From contig WHVA01000014.1 of the NCBI GenBank assembly GCA_015179125.1, forward strand, positions 248,001 through 312,000: a stretch of DNA of 64,000 nucleotides. Direction: 5' to 3'. Shown piece by piece: positions 19,924 through 31,601 of this stretch (positions within the stretch are counted from its first letter, which is position 1; every line of letters begins with the position of its first letter). The position numbers and the translations under genes were made by a program. The DNA is from Gautieria morchelliformis (Eukaryota; Basidiomycota; Agaricomycetes; Gomphales; Gomphaceae). Below the pieces are notes generated by a model. The model made no database searches. It had not been told where the DNA came from and saw only the letters and a program-made list of their open reading frames with translations.

Positions 19924-22540
19924 ATGAGCATCGTCCTGGCACTTCGCCGTGTTCCATGGTTTGTACCCTATAAATCGTTATTTCGTCACTTCGCTACCGC
20001 TGCGCAACTTGAACCAGTCATCCTTCGGCCCTATCAGAAATCATGCTTGCAGACCTGCCTGGATGCTTTGAGAGGAGGAGTTCGGCGGATTGGCGTATCC
20101 TTGCCTACGGGGGCGGGTAAAACCACTGTATTCGTATCTTTAATCTCCCAGATACCTCCAAGAGGAGATAAACGCGCCAAACGCGCTTTAATCATAGTCA
20201 ACAGCATCGAGCTAGCTCGTCAGTCTGCAGCTCAAGTGGAAAGGCTGTTTCCAGAATTATCTGTAGAAATTGAGCAAGGAACAAAACACAAAGCCTCGGG
20301 AGCAGCAGATGTGTGAGTAAGCTTTCCAATCATTTTCCTTTGTGATTGCTCACATCTCCAAGCACGGTTGCTACATATCAAACATTACTTCAGACTTCAA
20401 GACTCGCTAAATTTGATCCCCAATATCTCAAAGCAGTTGTGGTGGATGAAGCGCACCATGCTGCTGCACCCTCGTACGACCTGCCACAACCAATTTGTCT
20501 GTCTGACCATTCTTATGCACCTTTCGTAGATATCGTCGCATACTAGGACACTTTGATCCTTCAGTCGGAACGGAAATCGCAATTCCTCCTTCTCGGGAAG
20601 AGCGGGTGGCTTCAATCCCAATAATTGGTTTCTCTGCTACCTTCGGTCGGCATGACGGACTTTCACTTGGATCCGTATTCGAGGAAATCGTTTATCACCG
20701 TGACTTCTTAGAAATGATAAAAGAGCAATGGTATGTATCCCATAGAATTCCTCTCCAGCCCTCACATCATCTCCCAGGCTCTGCGATGTCCGATTCACAT
20801 CGGTTCGAGCGCGAATAGATTTATCCCAGGTGACTGTTAATACTCGAACTGGTGACTTCAATGCCTCCAGTCTCGCTCACGTGATAAATACGGAAACGGT
20901 GAATAAGCTTGTCGTACAGACCTGGCTTGACAGAGCCGGTACGTTTCTCTGCAAGCCCAATTCGTTCCAATAACTTACGGTCACATCAAAGCAACACGAA
21001 AATCGACCTTGGTGTTTTGTGCAAATCTAGCTCATGTGCGAGATCTTACCAACGCGTTTCGTACCTGGGGTCTGGACGCTCGATATCTACACTCTGGCAC
21101 TCCCATGTCGGAGCGCAGGTCCCTACTCCAGGCGTTCAAATGTAACCATTTTCCTATCCTGGTAAACTGTGGTAAGAGCGGTCAGCATGTTATAAGCGTT
21201 GATCCTGAGCCAGTTTTAGCGATCCTTACCGAAGGGGCTGACATTCCCAACATTGATTGCGTCATCGTAGCACGGCCCACTCGCTCTAGGAACGTTTTCG
21301 CTCAAATGGTACAATCATTGTTGAAATATCGTCGTTTCACTTTTGCTTATCCTACAGATCGGTCGAGGAATGAGGCTTTCCCCCAACACTGGCAAGACGG
21401 ATTGTCGCATTATTGACTTTGTGGATAGCACTGCACGAGTCTCCGGTATAATATCAACACCAACACTATTTGGGTTGGAAGCAGAGGATGATATTGAAGG
21501 TGCGTTTAACGATCCAAATTTATAGTTGGTCACTTCATAGATGCTATGCAGACGAGTCCATTGACTCATTGGAAGCACGGGCGGAGCGATTGATCACCGA
21601 TGCCCCTGTTCCCGGGTTTTCTACAAAAGAAGTACCCGATCCAACAAGTGTCACATACATCGACTATGATAACCCATTCGTGAGTTTTCTTCTTTCTTCC
21701 TGTTTTTACCCACTCTAGATTTCTTACGTGTGTGCCTAGTCCTTGGTTTGTGATGCGTCCGGTTCGCCTCATATAGCAACTTTGAGTAGTTATGCCTGGG
21801 TTGCATGCGGGGGTGACATATATGTGTTAGAATGTCTGGGGCGGGGTTACATTCGGGTAGAGTCCTTGCCGGGAAACGATGCTAATAGCCGTATGTAAAT
21901 TCGCCTCAAAGCTTGCGGGACTTAATGAGAATCGTTAGGTCAGCCGGCATTCCATGCACATTATACTGCAGCATCACCCGGTGGAGCCGCAGTTGGCCCT
22001 GGAACATCCTCCAGTCCTTACCGTCGGAGTCGAAGAATACTTACTGCTCAAAATTTGAGCGACGCTATCCGAGGATGTGATACATATGCAAAAGAGAAGG
22101 TTATGTATGGAACTTTGAGTATGGGGTGCGCATGATTTGACATTGCTTCCATCTTTGGTTATAACTCACCTTCATGCATAGACTCTTTCGCACGGCAAAA
22201 TGGCGGAAAACGCCCGCCTCATCAAACCAAAAACAATTCATAGCTAAGCGTTGGGGTCTTGCAAAGACAGACATGGACGCTGCTTCGAATCCCCAGTTTG
22301 ACCGGTTAACCAAAGGCGAGGCTGCCAACATCATTACCCGTTTGAAACATGGTGCACAGGTTCGCATTTTAAGCGCGTCGCGCAAACGCTTGACTGACTT
22401 ACGCTTCCAAGGCACGTTACAAGAGCAAGCTAAAGGAAGCCTCAAAGGTAGCCCAAGCAATGGTCAAAGAGTCGAAACGTCGCGCTCGCGAAGAGATTCG
22501 AGTTGGACCGCTACCAATGACTAGTGGTTTTATAACATAG
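19924..22540 (+). CDS. irc3: Mitochondrial DEAD/H-box helicase, Irc3 type
   Basis: Superfamily 2 helicase; Irc3 is a double-stranded DNA helicase that maintains mitochondrial DNA. The N-terminus MSIVLALRRVPWFVPYKSLF is basic and hydrophobic, consistent with an import signal. Motifs in order: Q-like LRPYQKSCLQTCLD, Walker A SLPTGAGKTT, Ia ALIIVNSIELARQSA, II VVDEAHHAAAPSY, III IIGFSATF, IV STLVFCANLAHVRDL, V ILTEGADIPNIDCVIVARPT and VI QMIGRGMRLSPNTGK (joined across an intron near 21310-21358). The C-terminal region ends REEIRVGPLPMTSGFIT. About nine short introns. The stop lies only 5 bases from the stop of the convergent pseudouridine gene. Confidence 0.9.
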
Positions 22541-22545
22541 ATTGT

Positions 22546-25482
22546 TCACATTCGTTTTGATACAGCACTGCATAACAATGGCGATATAGCATCAGCGCTG
22601 AATAAAGACAGTCGTGCAGCGTTTTGGGCACACTCGACAGCTTCATCAAGGCTCTGTGGTGTGTTTAGTGCACTGTTTTGCCCGATAGCTGTCAGCAGAG
22701 ACCCAACAAACGAATCTCCCGCTCCAGTAACATTGACAATGTCTTCGCGGTTGATGGGTATGGCGGGATAATGCTTCAGCACCAAGATACTGCTTTTACC
22801 TTTGGACACAAGTTGACGTTGGTCCGGGCGAGTACGTTCGTGGGACCAATCGCCACTCAAAGCTGCTTCTCCCACGATACGCATCGCCACAAATACACCT
22901 GGTTCTATGAGTTGATGACCATTATATTATCCAAAAAGACTGACCCATTTCCCCACATTTAATGAATAAGTGTTGGAAGAACGGCAGCAGGCTGATCGCC
23001 ATCTGGGGTATACCCTTCTGAAAGAGATTGAATTCCTGAGATGTTGAAACCAGATACTTGGACAGTAATGTGAGGTCAGAGCGATATTGCTCTGCCAGCC
23101 CCAGATCATCCATAATGGACCACCAGTGAGACCTGCTGGTTAAGTCATGTGGAGAAGATTGAATTTCTTGGAAAAGCTGTGACAACTCCAGCTGATTTGG
23201 AGAAGCAAATGTGACGGGTGATGAGACAAAACGACCATCGTCTGTCATATCAGTCAGACCATGTAATATCGAGCCAGACTTTGGGACTGAAGTAGGCTCG
23301 AAGAAGGCTGTACCCTCAGATCAGTTTAGTAATGCATGGCTGACGATATCACGCGTACTGGGGATCTGTCGGTGGCTGCAAAATTGCACCAACGATGATA
23401 TTACATCCGGTTTCAAGTTAGCGTCGAAAGCAACGAGCCTTGGTCGGTGTGCGTTTATCATGTCAACTATCTATCATGGAATAAATTAAGACAGAGACAG
23501 ATGATAGGTCTGAATACAGGGACGTACGCTATGGGAGTCAATGGCCTCGACGATGGACATATCTGCCACACCAGTTGTGAGGCTGCCTGCTATATCAAGG
23601 TGCATATTGCAGACAGCTGAGCCTAGAGTCCGATCCAGGCCAGTCAAAAAGCCGTCAGTTCGCATGCCTAGCTTCCGAGCATTGTCGACAATCAAACTAC
23701 CGACTAGGTCATCCCCAATAGGAGAGACTAACAGAATTTCATGGGAACCGGATTTGCTAGAAGATGAACTAATACGGTGTGCAGCCTCAGCAATATTTCG
23801 TGCTACCCCACCAGGCGAAAAGGTCACTTTTCCCGGATGTGTCGAATGGGCAGGTAGTGTCTGTCCAGCTGATAGATTCGTAGGCTGAGATATCACGTCG
23901 ATGGCGGCCGCTCCAATTACAAACAGAGCAGCTGGGGGCTAAGAAAGGGCATTGGTATAGAGTTTTTGACAACACAGGCAAAAAAAGCACACACAGGTCT
24001 GGCTGGAGAAGTAGGCCGCATCGGGTCCGGCTCATCCTGATGTAAACCTTTTGTCACAGGAGGTTGGCTCAAGACTGGGGTGGACTGTAAATGTATGTGA
24101 ACCACCATGAAAATGAATGAAAGTAACGTTCACCCACGCTCGATTCCTTTGTTACTCTGGGCTGAAGTTTCGCATATTCCGCGGCGATTCTTCCGGCTAT
24201 ATATGCGGTATTCTCTATGAGTGCTATATCTATACGATGGTACATTTGGTTATACAGCATTGCAGAGGTAACGTCTCGACTCACTGCTTGGAATCGATCT
24301 TCCCTGCGTAAGCTCCCCGACACGACGCAAAATCCACGGGGTGGCTTCTTTGCCACGCTTGCTTATACCATTCTCCTCCGATTCTCTGACAGCCCTATCC
24401 ACGGCCGCTTGGATTCCCTCGGCTGCCCCTGCATGCTCGTCCGGGATTGGGGCAGCGAAAAGGATGCCGCTCTTTAAGCCGAGCCTTTGGCCTGCGCCTA
24501 GTCATAAGGATGTCAGTACACCTTTATCATGGACACTCTAGGATGGACAATGCACTAATGATTTCTGCCGCGGTTTCCGGCGAATCAACTCGCCAAGGAC
24601 TCTATAAATGTGCCATCAGTACTCTCTCGCTCCCTCTGTACCCATCAATACTTGGTTGACCTGATAGCCCGTCTTTGGTCCATAGAAACCGGGGAATTCA
24701 GAAGTCGGGCCATACGTGATCACTGTAACACCTTGAGTTTCCTGTAATTCTTATTCGACCATCAAATGTCGAGGATGTGCCTCATCCTGGCTCACAAGAT
24801 ATTCAAGTGTGCGGCCAATATCAAGGATGGACTTTACGCCTGCCGAGACGACAGCGATGGGTGTCCGTCCTAACTGGTTAAGTTAAAAATCAGGTCGCCC
24901 AAGCCTGTATAGAAGAATGAAGCACCTCGGTGAGGTCAGCAGAAACATCCCAGCTAATTTCCCCGCCACGATGGACGCCTCCGAGACCACCAGTAGCAAA
25001 GATCTGCTGTCTTTTCCAGCCTATATCTAATGTGCACTTCCAATACTCACTGGAATGCCGACGAGGGATGCGATAAGCGACGTAGCAGCAATAGTCGTAC
25101 CACCTGATTTTCCAAGTCCCACAGCAGCTGCCAGGTCGCGCCGAGAGAGCTTCACAAGATCAAGGTTATATCCATCTGCGAGAATTTCCAGTTGGGACCT
25201 CTGCAGCCCCACCACTACTCGTCCAGCGAGAACACCAATAGTAGCTGGGATGGATCCTGTAGACCTGACTTTGCTCTCTACTGAGAGGGCAGTCTGTAGA
25301 TTTGTGGGATGAGGCATGCCATGAGTGATAATCGTGGATTCTAGAGCGACCACTGGAGAGCCATGCTGCAGGGCATGCTGGACTTCCGGACTGACGTCTA
25401 TGGGAGCCCCTAGCAGAGAATACGACCTATGCCATCCACGAGAAACTTTGAGACACGCTTGACGATGGAGTCGAAGCAGCAT
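22546..25482 (-). CDS. Bifunctional pseudouridine-5'-phosphate glycosidase / PfkB-type pseudouridine kinase
   Basis: Pseudouridine breakdown: the kinase half phosphorylates pseudouridine and the glycosidase half splits the product to uracil and ribose 5-phosphate. The N-terminal glycosidase (IndA/PsuG family) is read from [37 protein letters not shown] and [20 protein letters not shown], continuing after an intron with [20 protein letters not shown]. The C-terminal PfkB half shows [40 protein letters not shown] and the catalytic signature [20 protein letters not shown], whose Asp in GAGD is the expected base. A fused architecture is known in eukaryotes. About ten introns; the start has a basic, possibly mitochondrial N-terminus ([20 protein letters not shown]). 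Confidence 0.9.
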
Positions 25483-25672
25483 TAACGAGAACGTGAAGGC
25501 CGAGGCCCACTGGTGAACGGAGTCAACTTTAAAGGATGCAACACTTAGTACTACGGACGAAATTACCTACTTATTCTCGTGTTCAGACCACATACGAGAA
25601 GTATCTGAATACTAATATCAAAAACACGCATTTTATACACTGCTTGGTCTAATTAACAACGATACAAATCGG

Positions 25673-28206
25673 TCACTTCATCGTTGGCATATCCACAGTG
25701 GCTTTCTTTCCAATGGCATCTTCGCTCCTCCAAAGGGTGGTGGTAGTCTGTAACTAGCGTATGAGGCTGCGTAATCACAGTTGTAACATCTCACCCACCT
25801 TGTACTGTGTGTAAAAATTGATCCCACTCTTCCCGTAGAAGCCAACGTCTCCGAGAAAGCTGGCCTACAAATAGAAATGAGGATGGGCTGATATAAGTAA
25901 CATTCAAGGGGTGCAAACCTTGTTACCACTCCAGGCGAACATTGGCAACGGAACAGGAATTGGAACGTTGATACCTATCTGCCCAACGTTAACGTCATGT
26001 TCGAACTTGCGCGCCGTAGCACCAGACTGTGTGAAAATAGCAGCCCCGTTCCCATACTTGTTGGCATTGATGATGGCAGTAGCGTCATCAAGAGATTCTG
26101 CATTAAGAACCAAAAGGACAGGCCCAAAGATTTCCTCCCTGAAGGGACTTGCTTAACCTTATTTCACTCTGAAGCAACGATCAGGACATACTTGTAGCAT
26201 CTTTGTGTGACACCAGCCTCCAAGATAGTAGGGCCGACAAAGTTGCCATTCTCGTAGCCTTGGACCTTGATTCCGCGCCCGTCAAGGTGGATCTTCCCGC
26301 CTTCCTCAACACATGACTGGATCAAACCTTCAACACGAGCCTTGGCTGCGGGCGAGATCAATGGTCCACTATATGGTCACCTCAACCTCAGAATCCGAAG
26401 GAAATGTCATTTTCACGCACAGGTCAGCACCTTGTTCGAAACCACCATCCACTTTAAGACGTTTGGCGCGTTCCATCAGCTCAGAAAGCCAGGATTGCGC
26501 GGCTCCCACAAAGATAACTACGAAATTAATATATGGTGAGGCTTCGACGGGGGAGGCAACTGAATAATGAGACTGACCCACTGAGATCGCCATACATCTT
26601 TGTCCTGCAGCCCCAAACGCAGCCCCAAGCAGCGAGTTAATGGTTAGATTCTGGTTGGCTAACAGATTTTTGTTTCAGCCCACTGGTCAAAGTCTAAAGT
26701 GCACACACCATCAGGCATGACGATAGCATGCTGGTAATATATATCAGTATCGTCTAAAATGAAATCGCAATATAAAGGTGCACATTTTTTGCGCCCAAGT
26801 TGGCCTCCAAGGTGACACATTAACATGCCGAAATATGCAAGCATTCACAGGACACTACCTGTACTCGTTTGCCGTTCTTCGTCCCCCTGGACAATGATTA
26901 ATAACAGTCCATTAATGAAAGGAAATGGATCTGACCTTTCGTAAATGTGGTGACCAGCCCGGTCTCCCCCAACAAAGCTGATGGCCTTGATGGCCGGATG
27001 ATCACAAATGGCGTTAACGGTGGGAACGCTACCATGTACGACGTTCAGAACCCCTGGAGGCAGGCCAGCACGTTCACATAGCTCAGCAATGATCATGGCT
27101 GCCCCAGGATCTCGTTCAGAAGGTTTGAGAATGAGACAATTGCCTGTGACCGTAGCCATAGGGATGGACCACAAGGGAATCATACTGCGGGGTACATCAG
27201 TCTCTAGGTACGCGAGATAGTAAAAGAGATCATACGCTGGAAAGTTGAAAGGTGCAACACTAGACACGTTAAGTACTTTCTCGCTTACCTACACAAGGTA
27301 TCGAGCCCACCTTGCACAGACACCCAGTGGAAGTCTCCGAGTCTCTGTATCCATGTCTTTGCTGACTGTAGAAACCAAATTAGCTGATCCACTTTGAGAA
27401 GCCTACACAACTTGTCTACCTTCCAACTTTTCCCCAATAAGAGTAGATGTAATCCCAGCAGCTCTGCCAGCGAATTAGGCATACTAGCTTGACGACATAA
27501 ATGCACAAATTTTTACGTCTCAACAACTTGTAAACCTCTCAAGACGTCACCTCGAGCATCTGTACACCGAGCGTCGCTATAGATACTGGGATAGAAAAGA
27601 AGACGCTTACCAGCAAATGTCTTCCCTTGCTCCAAAACAATGGAAGTGGCCAATGCGTCATGGTTCTCGCGAATCAAACGTTGAAGTCTGCGACATTATG
27701 TATGTATAGCCAGACATAAAGGTGTTCTTAAGGGCCAACACGCACTCGAGCACGAAACGTTGTCTAGTCAGGACGCTAGTGCGACTCCAGGTCTTGAATG
27801 CTTCAGAGGCTGCCGCGACCGCCTGTTCGAATTCGGCGGAAGTTGTTTGTGGGACCTGAGTGACTAGAGTTTGCGTGGCCTATAGGGCGCGATAGTTTGG
27901 CTGGAATAAATTATGTGGGAGGGCAAATACGACTGACCGGGTCAAGAACATCCAGCCACACTTTAGATTCGCTCTCTACAAACTGACCCCCTATGTAATT
28001 CCTTGTAATAATGGCTTTAAAGACTGGAACCGCCTAAAGAGAGGTTTAATGTACTTTGTTCTCCCACCCGTGGCATTAGTGCCCTTCCAACTGCTGGAAA
28101 TCTCCTCGGCTTTCGCGCGAGCAAACGAGTTCAAGCCTCTAGATGTTGCGGAGGTAGCCATGGAACGAGACAGAGAAAACGAGGTGCGCAAGACGGACAA
28201 CTTCAT
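25673..28206 (-). CDS. ALDH6A1: Methylmalonate-semialdehyde dehydrogenase (acylating)
   Basis: Mitochondrial enzyme of valine and pyrimidine catabolism that converts methylmalonate semialdehyde to propionyl-CoA using NAD and CoA. The N-terminus [20 protein letters not shown] resembles an import signal. Conserved segments include [65 protein letters not shown], the catalytic-cysteine region [34 protein letters not shown] and [29 protein letters not shown] is typical of this ALDH subfamily. It ends [11 protein letters not shown]. At least eight introns. Upstream of the neighbouring pseudouridine gene and in the same direction, 190 bases apart; both touch pyrimidine breakdown, which may be chance. 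Confidence 0.95.
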
Positions 28207-28413
28207 TTAAGTATCCTGGGAACGTCGGCCAAAGCCCCAGTGAGTGAGAGTATGCGGCTCCAGACAATCACGTGCCTGAGCCACGAACTTGCACTAGAAC
28301 CGCCAGTACTCTGAATAATTACTAGTCTCATATCCGAGAATACGCGGGATTCTGTCGCACTCGCCGTCACGGCCCGGGGACCCAACTACTAGCGAGGAGA
28401 TGCTATCCTAGTC
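28207..28413. other. Upstream region of the MMSDH gene
   Basis: Short gap between the MMSDH start and the Myb-like relic. No conserved element recognised. Confidence 0.4.
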
Positions 28414-29700
28414 GTGCAGATTTGCTTTGTTCCATCGACCAGGCCTTCAACGCGCTTGTCACGAGCAACCACCATCCAGACGCAGTTTCTAGCAGACTCA
28501 CACTCGGCCCTAGGGACTGTTCTGCTAATCAGACGAACCCCAATATTCTCGCAGGCACCCCACGACAAGCTCTGGCGCAATCAGATGGCAATGCAGCAGA
28601 CGCAGCTCGCTGCTGCTGCCAGTGCCGCTGCCTCCAGCTTGTCACTTCCTGGAATGATGATGTCATTGATGCCTCTTTTCGGTCTCCCAGCACCTTCTAT
28701 ACCGGGTGCCTCCGAGTCGGTGACTGATGGGAAATGCTCAGGCCGACTTGACGAAGCTCAGTGAAAGGGACATAGACATGCTGGCTAGTACAATTCACTT
28801 GGAAGAGGGTAAAAAACCTTCACGAAATATTTCGAGATCTAGCAGCGGTGATGTCCTTTTATGTGGCTGTCTTAAAACGAGGGAACGCGTGTTAAGTTAG
28901 CATTGCACAGGCCACTATTTACAAAGCCGAGGACTTAGCAATATACTTCCTCAAGAATTCGCTGGACATCAGGGCCGCATCCAAACGATTTGCGAGGTTC
29001 CGAACGCTCAGTCATAAAATCAAAGCTTCCCAAACATGGCCAATACACAGGCTCTTCCAAGGGTATCCCAGTGACTTCCGACATCATCGACATCTCCTCT
29101 TGAGTCATCCTTAGATGATACGTTTGAATTCGGGAGTGAAATCTGAAGTTCAGACCGGGAGGCATCGTAGCGGATAATGTCACGAGACAAAAAATTTACT
29201 TAAAGATAAGCCCAGCGTTTCGTTCGAGTCTAGCAATGAGGAAAGGCCCACTCTGGAGATGGATTCGCGTCGCAGAGGTTTTTATCATCGCGCCTCATCG
29301 TGGCTTTATTGACACTTGTATGATGATACCCACGGTCGCAAGACATACTTCCCTGAAGAAAAGCGTGCACTCGGAAAATTAAGGTGACTGTCTTACTGCA
29401 GGTACTTCTATCCGCTAGGCAGGTGTCCATGATAATAATGACAATATTCATCAGAGGCGTGCCCTCCGGGACGGTCCAAACCCTCATGGCGCGAGTTTTA
29501 TCGATTAAATGAGATAGGTAAGACCATGCACCAAATTATTACGTCTTTGAAACTTTCATCGCAGAGCTTAGAGAGATGGCTGAACAATATGAAATTCGAG
29601 CCGCGCAAGGGTCACAGAGGTCGCTGGCCATATTTGGAGTCCACACGAGGGCTATCCAAATCGACCGCCGAGTTTTAATAGTCCTTGATTTTTTTTAGTG
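28414..29700 (+). pseudogene. Possible partial or decayed Myb-module gene
   Basis: Pieces here resemble parts of the intact neighbour at 29896-31601. A frame at 28550-28760 has a Gln/Ala/Ser/Pro-rich N-terminus (MAMQQTQLAAAASAAASSLS). After a frame change comes ADLTKLSERDIDMLASTIHL (about 28740-28800), comparable to GFSAADEQLLARVVSTEKMN in the neighbour. Near 29575, after an acceptor-like CGCAG, EMAEQYEIRAAQGSQRSL resembles RLAKRYEIRNAKRQLGTR at the neighbour's C-terminus. The middle (28860-29560) matches nothing recognised; a minus-strand frame at 28935-29183 (starts MTLSATMPPGLNFRFHSRIQ) is also unknown. The similarities are short, so the duplication is a suggestion only. Confidence 0.3.
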
Positions 29701-29857
29701 GCTGTAATTCCTAATAATGTCCGCCGCCTCGACCTGGCAGCCGTCACTATCAAGATCCAAGATGAGGTGTGTCAGAGACTTCAGAATTACACTGTAAAAC
29801 CTCTAATGTTTCATTCTGTATGTACATTTTCATGAGGGCATCATGAGGACTACCTCA

Positions 29858-29865
29858 TATAAATA
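29858..29865 (+). promoter_or_regulatory. TATA box of the three-Myb gene
   Basis: TATAAATA lies 31 bases before the start codon at 29896. If used, the 5' leader would be very short, so transcription might instead start further upstream. Confidence 0.35.
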
Positions 29866-29895
29866 TACGCTCACCTTGTCTTGACCCTTTCCACC

Positions 29896-31601
29896 ATGCA
29901 ATTCTCTAACCTGGGACTGCCATTGATGCAACATCCTGCACTGGGCAACAGTGGCCAACCTCACTCCCATGGTGTCCAGCCTTCTCCTCAGCTTGCATTC
30001 CCAGGGTCCCCATCATATGCACCAATGCCATACCTACCGAGATCTGGCATGTTTCCAAACGTGCTGTATCAGCAACAGCCGAGTCAATATTTCTCCAATG
30101 TGGGTGGGAACCCTTGCCTTTACTCCACTATCAATTCCAGCAATATCTTTCCTTCGCCATTGCCCCCACCTCAGGCGACACATCATACGGGACCTGGATT
30201 CTCGGCCGCTGATGAGCAGCTTCTGGCGCGAGTAGTATCTACCGAGAAGATGAATCTGAGTTTGGCGGAGATATTCCGTTTGCTTGACGGCGTATAGTAG
30301 TCCCATTCATTGCTTCTCCTAGATTTACTGATCCAATTGTATAGACAAATAACCACACCACAAGCCAGTGGTCAGCATTCTATATGCACAATTCTAATAG
30401 AATCAACGGCTTGAATGTTGATGGAGAGAAAGATGGGGATCCAAGTGAATCCCATGCGGATCTGGTACATGCTACTGCTGCGGCTGTCAAGTCTTCTAAA
30501 CCGAAATCCAAGTTGGCTTCAGCAACTCGACACAAAGGCCGTGCTTTGGTGTCCCATAGTAGTGATTCCCATTCTGCAACCAGGGGGAAGGGTCGAGTGA
30601 CAAAACTTGCTGTTCTAGGACGTCACGGTCCTAGAATCAGGCTGGGAACAGTGGAGCGTGCTACGCCCCCGGGCTACATCGTACCCATGGGGGGAGGATA
30701 TAAGTACACTGACGCAGACAAAGTGTTCTTTAAGAAAACGTTGAGACTTGCACTGACCAAGACCCCTCACATCTTGAGGAATAAGACGGACCTGGCCAGA
30801 GAACTCGCCGAAGGAGTGCGTGAATTACAGTTAGAAATGTTTGGACAATATTAATGCTTATTGGTTATGACAGGCGCCTCATCATTCCATGCTCTCCTGG
30901 AGATCGTGGATGCGTGACAATGACGAGGAGGTTATGAGACTCGGCCACGAAGTCCTTAGAGAAGTCCTTAGAGAAGCAGGCGAAAACCCTGCAAATGTAT
31001 CCGAGTCCAACAATGAGGGCCCAGCATCACGAACACGGTTGGGTCGAGCTCAGCTTTTGGCGGAAGCTGACTCTGAGAGTTCCTTAATGTCGAGTGACTC
31101 AGAGAGCGAAATCCGCGCCCAGGACGACTTCGCAGGTAACAGCAGCCATTCTGGTAGCAGAGTATATTTGCCCTGTGAGAAACGTGGACTTGCAAAGTAT
31201 ATTGCAAATATAACACTGCGCGAATGGAACCGAATGGGCGCTGCGAGATGGCAAGAGTTTCAGGCGATGGTGAGTAACGTCTAGTTAATTCAACCACGAA
31301 GAAATTATGGATAACAAATGCATATGCACAGTATCCAAGGCATACTGAACATGCCTGGCGTAGTTGGTATCGGATAAACAAAAGAGGTGGAGTGGGCCTT
31401 CTTCCAAACTGACCAGGCTGACTGCCGTGAGGCTTCATTAGGGTAGACCGTCTAGCCAAACGGTATGAAATTCGCAACGCGAAGAGGCAACTTGGTACTC
31501 GCCAAGGTCTGTCCGCAGTTTCAGTCGGTGAGGATTCGCAGGTACAGCAGTCAACGGGGCGATCTGATTTGTCTCAGCGCATTAAAGTTTCACCAGTCTG
31601 A
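29896..31601 (+). CDS. Protein with three Rap1-type Myb modules
   Basis: Not a named gene. Exons 29896-30291, 30345-30815, 30874-31269, 31332-31386 and 31447-31601. After a Gln/Pro-rich N-terminus come three helix-turn-helix modules. Module 1: GFSAADEQLLARVVSTEKMN, then an intron, NNHTTSQWSAFYMHN. Module 2: KYTDADKVFFKKTLRLALTK, intron, APHHSMLSWRSWMRDN. Module 3: GLAKYIANITLREWNRMG, intron, YPRHTEHAWRSWYRINK. Each intron is phase 0 and sits just before the H-S/T-x-x-x-W helix. Modules are separated by Ser/Lys-rich and acidic linkers. The likely role is DNA binding, inferred from the Rap1/Myb pattern; target unknown. About 490 residues. Start chosen as first ATG, with the context CCACCATGC. 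Confidence 0.75.

Noticed and set aside
26000-28206. Generic betaine/aldehyde dehydrogenase
   Set aside because: [10 protein letters not shown] and [10 protein letters not shown] are specific to methylmalonate-semialdehyde dehydrogenase.
28935-29183. Minus-strand 82-residue frame as a gene
   Set aside because: It has no recognisable motif, intron pattern or neighbour support; noted only as unassigned.
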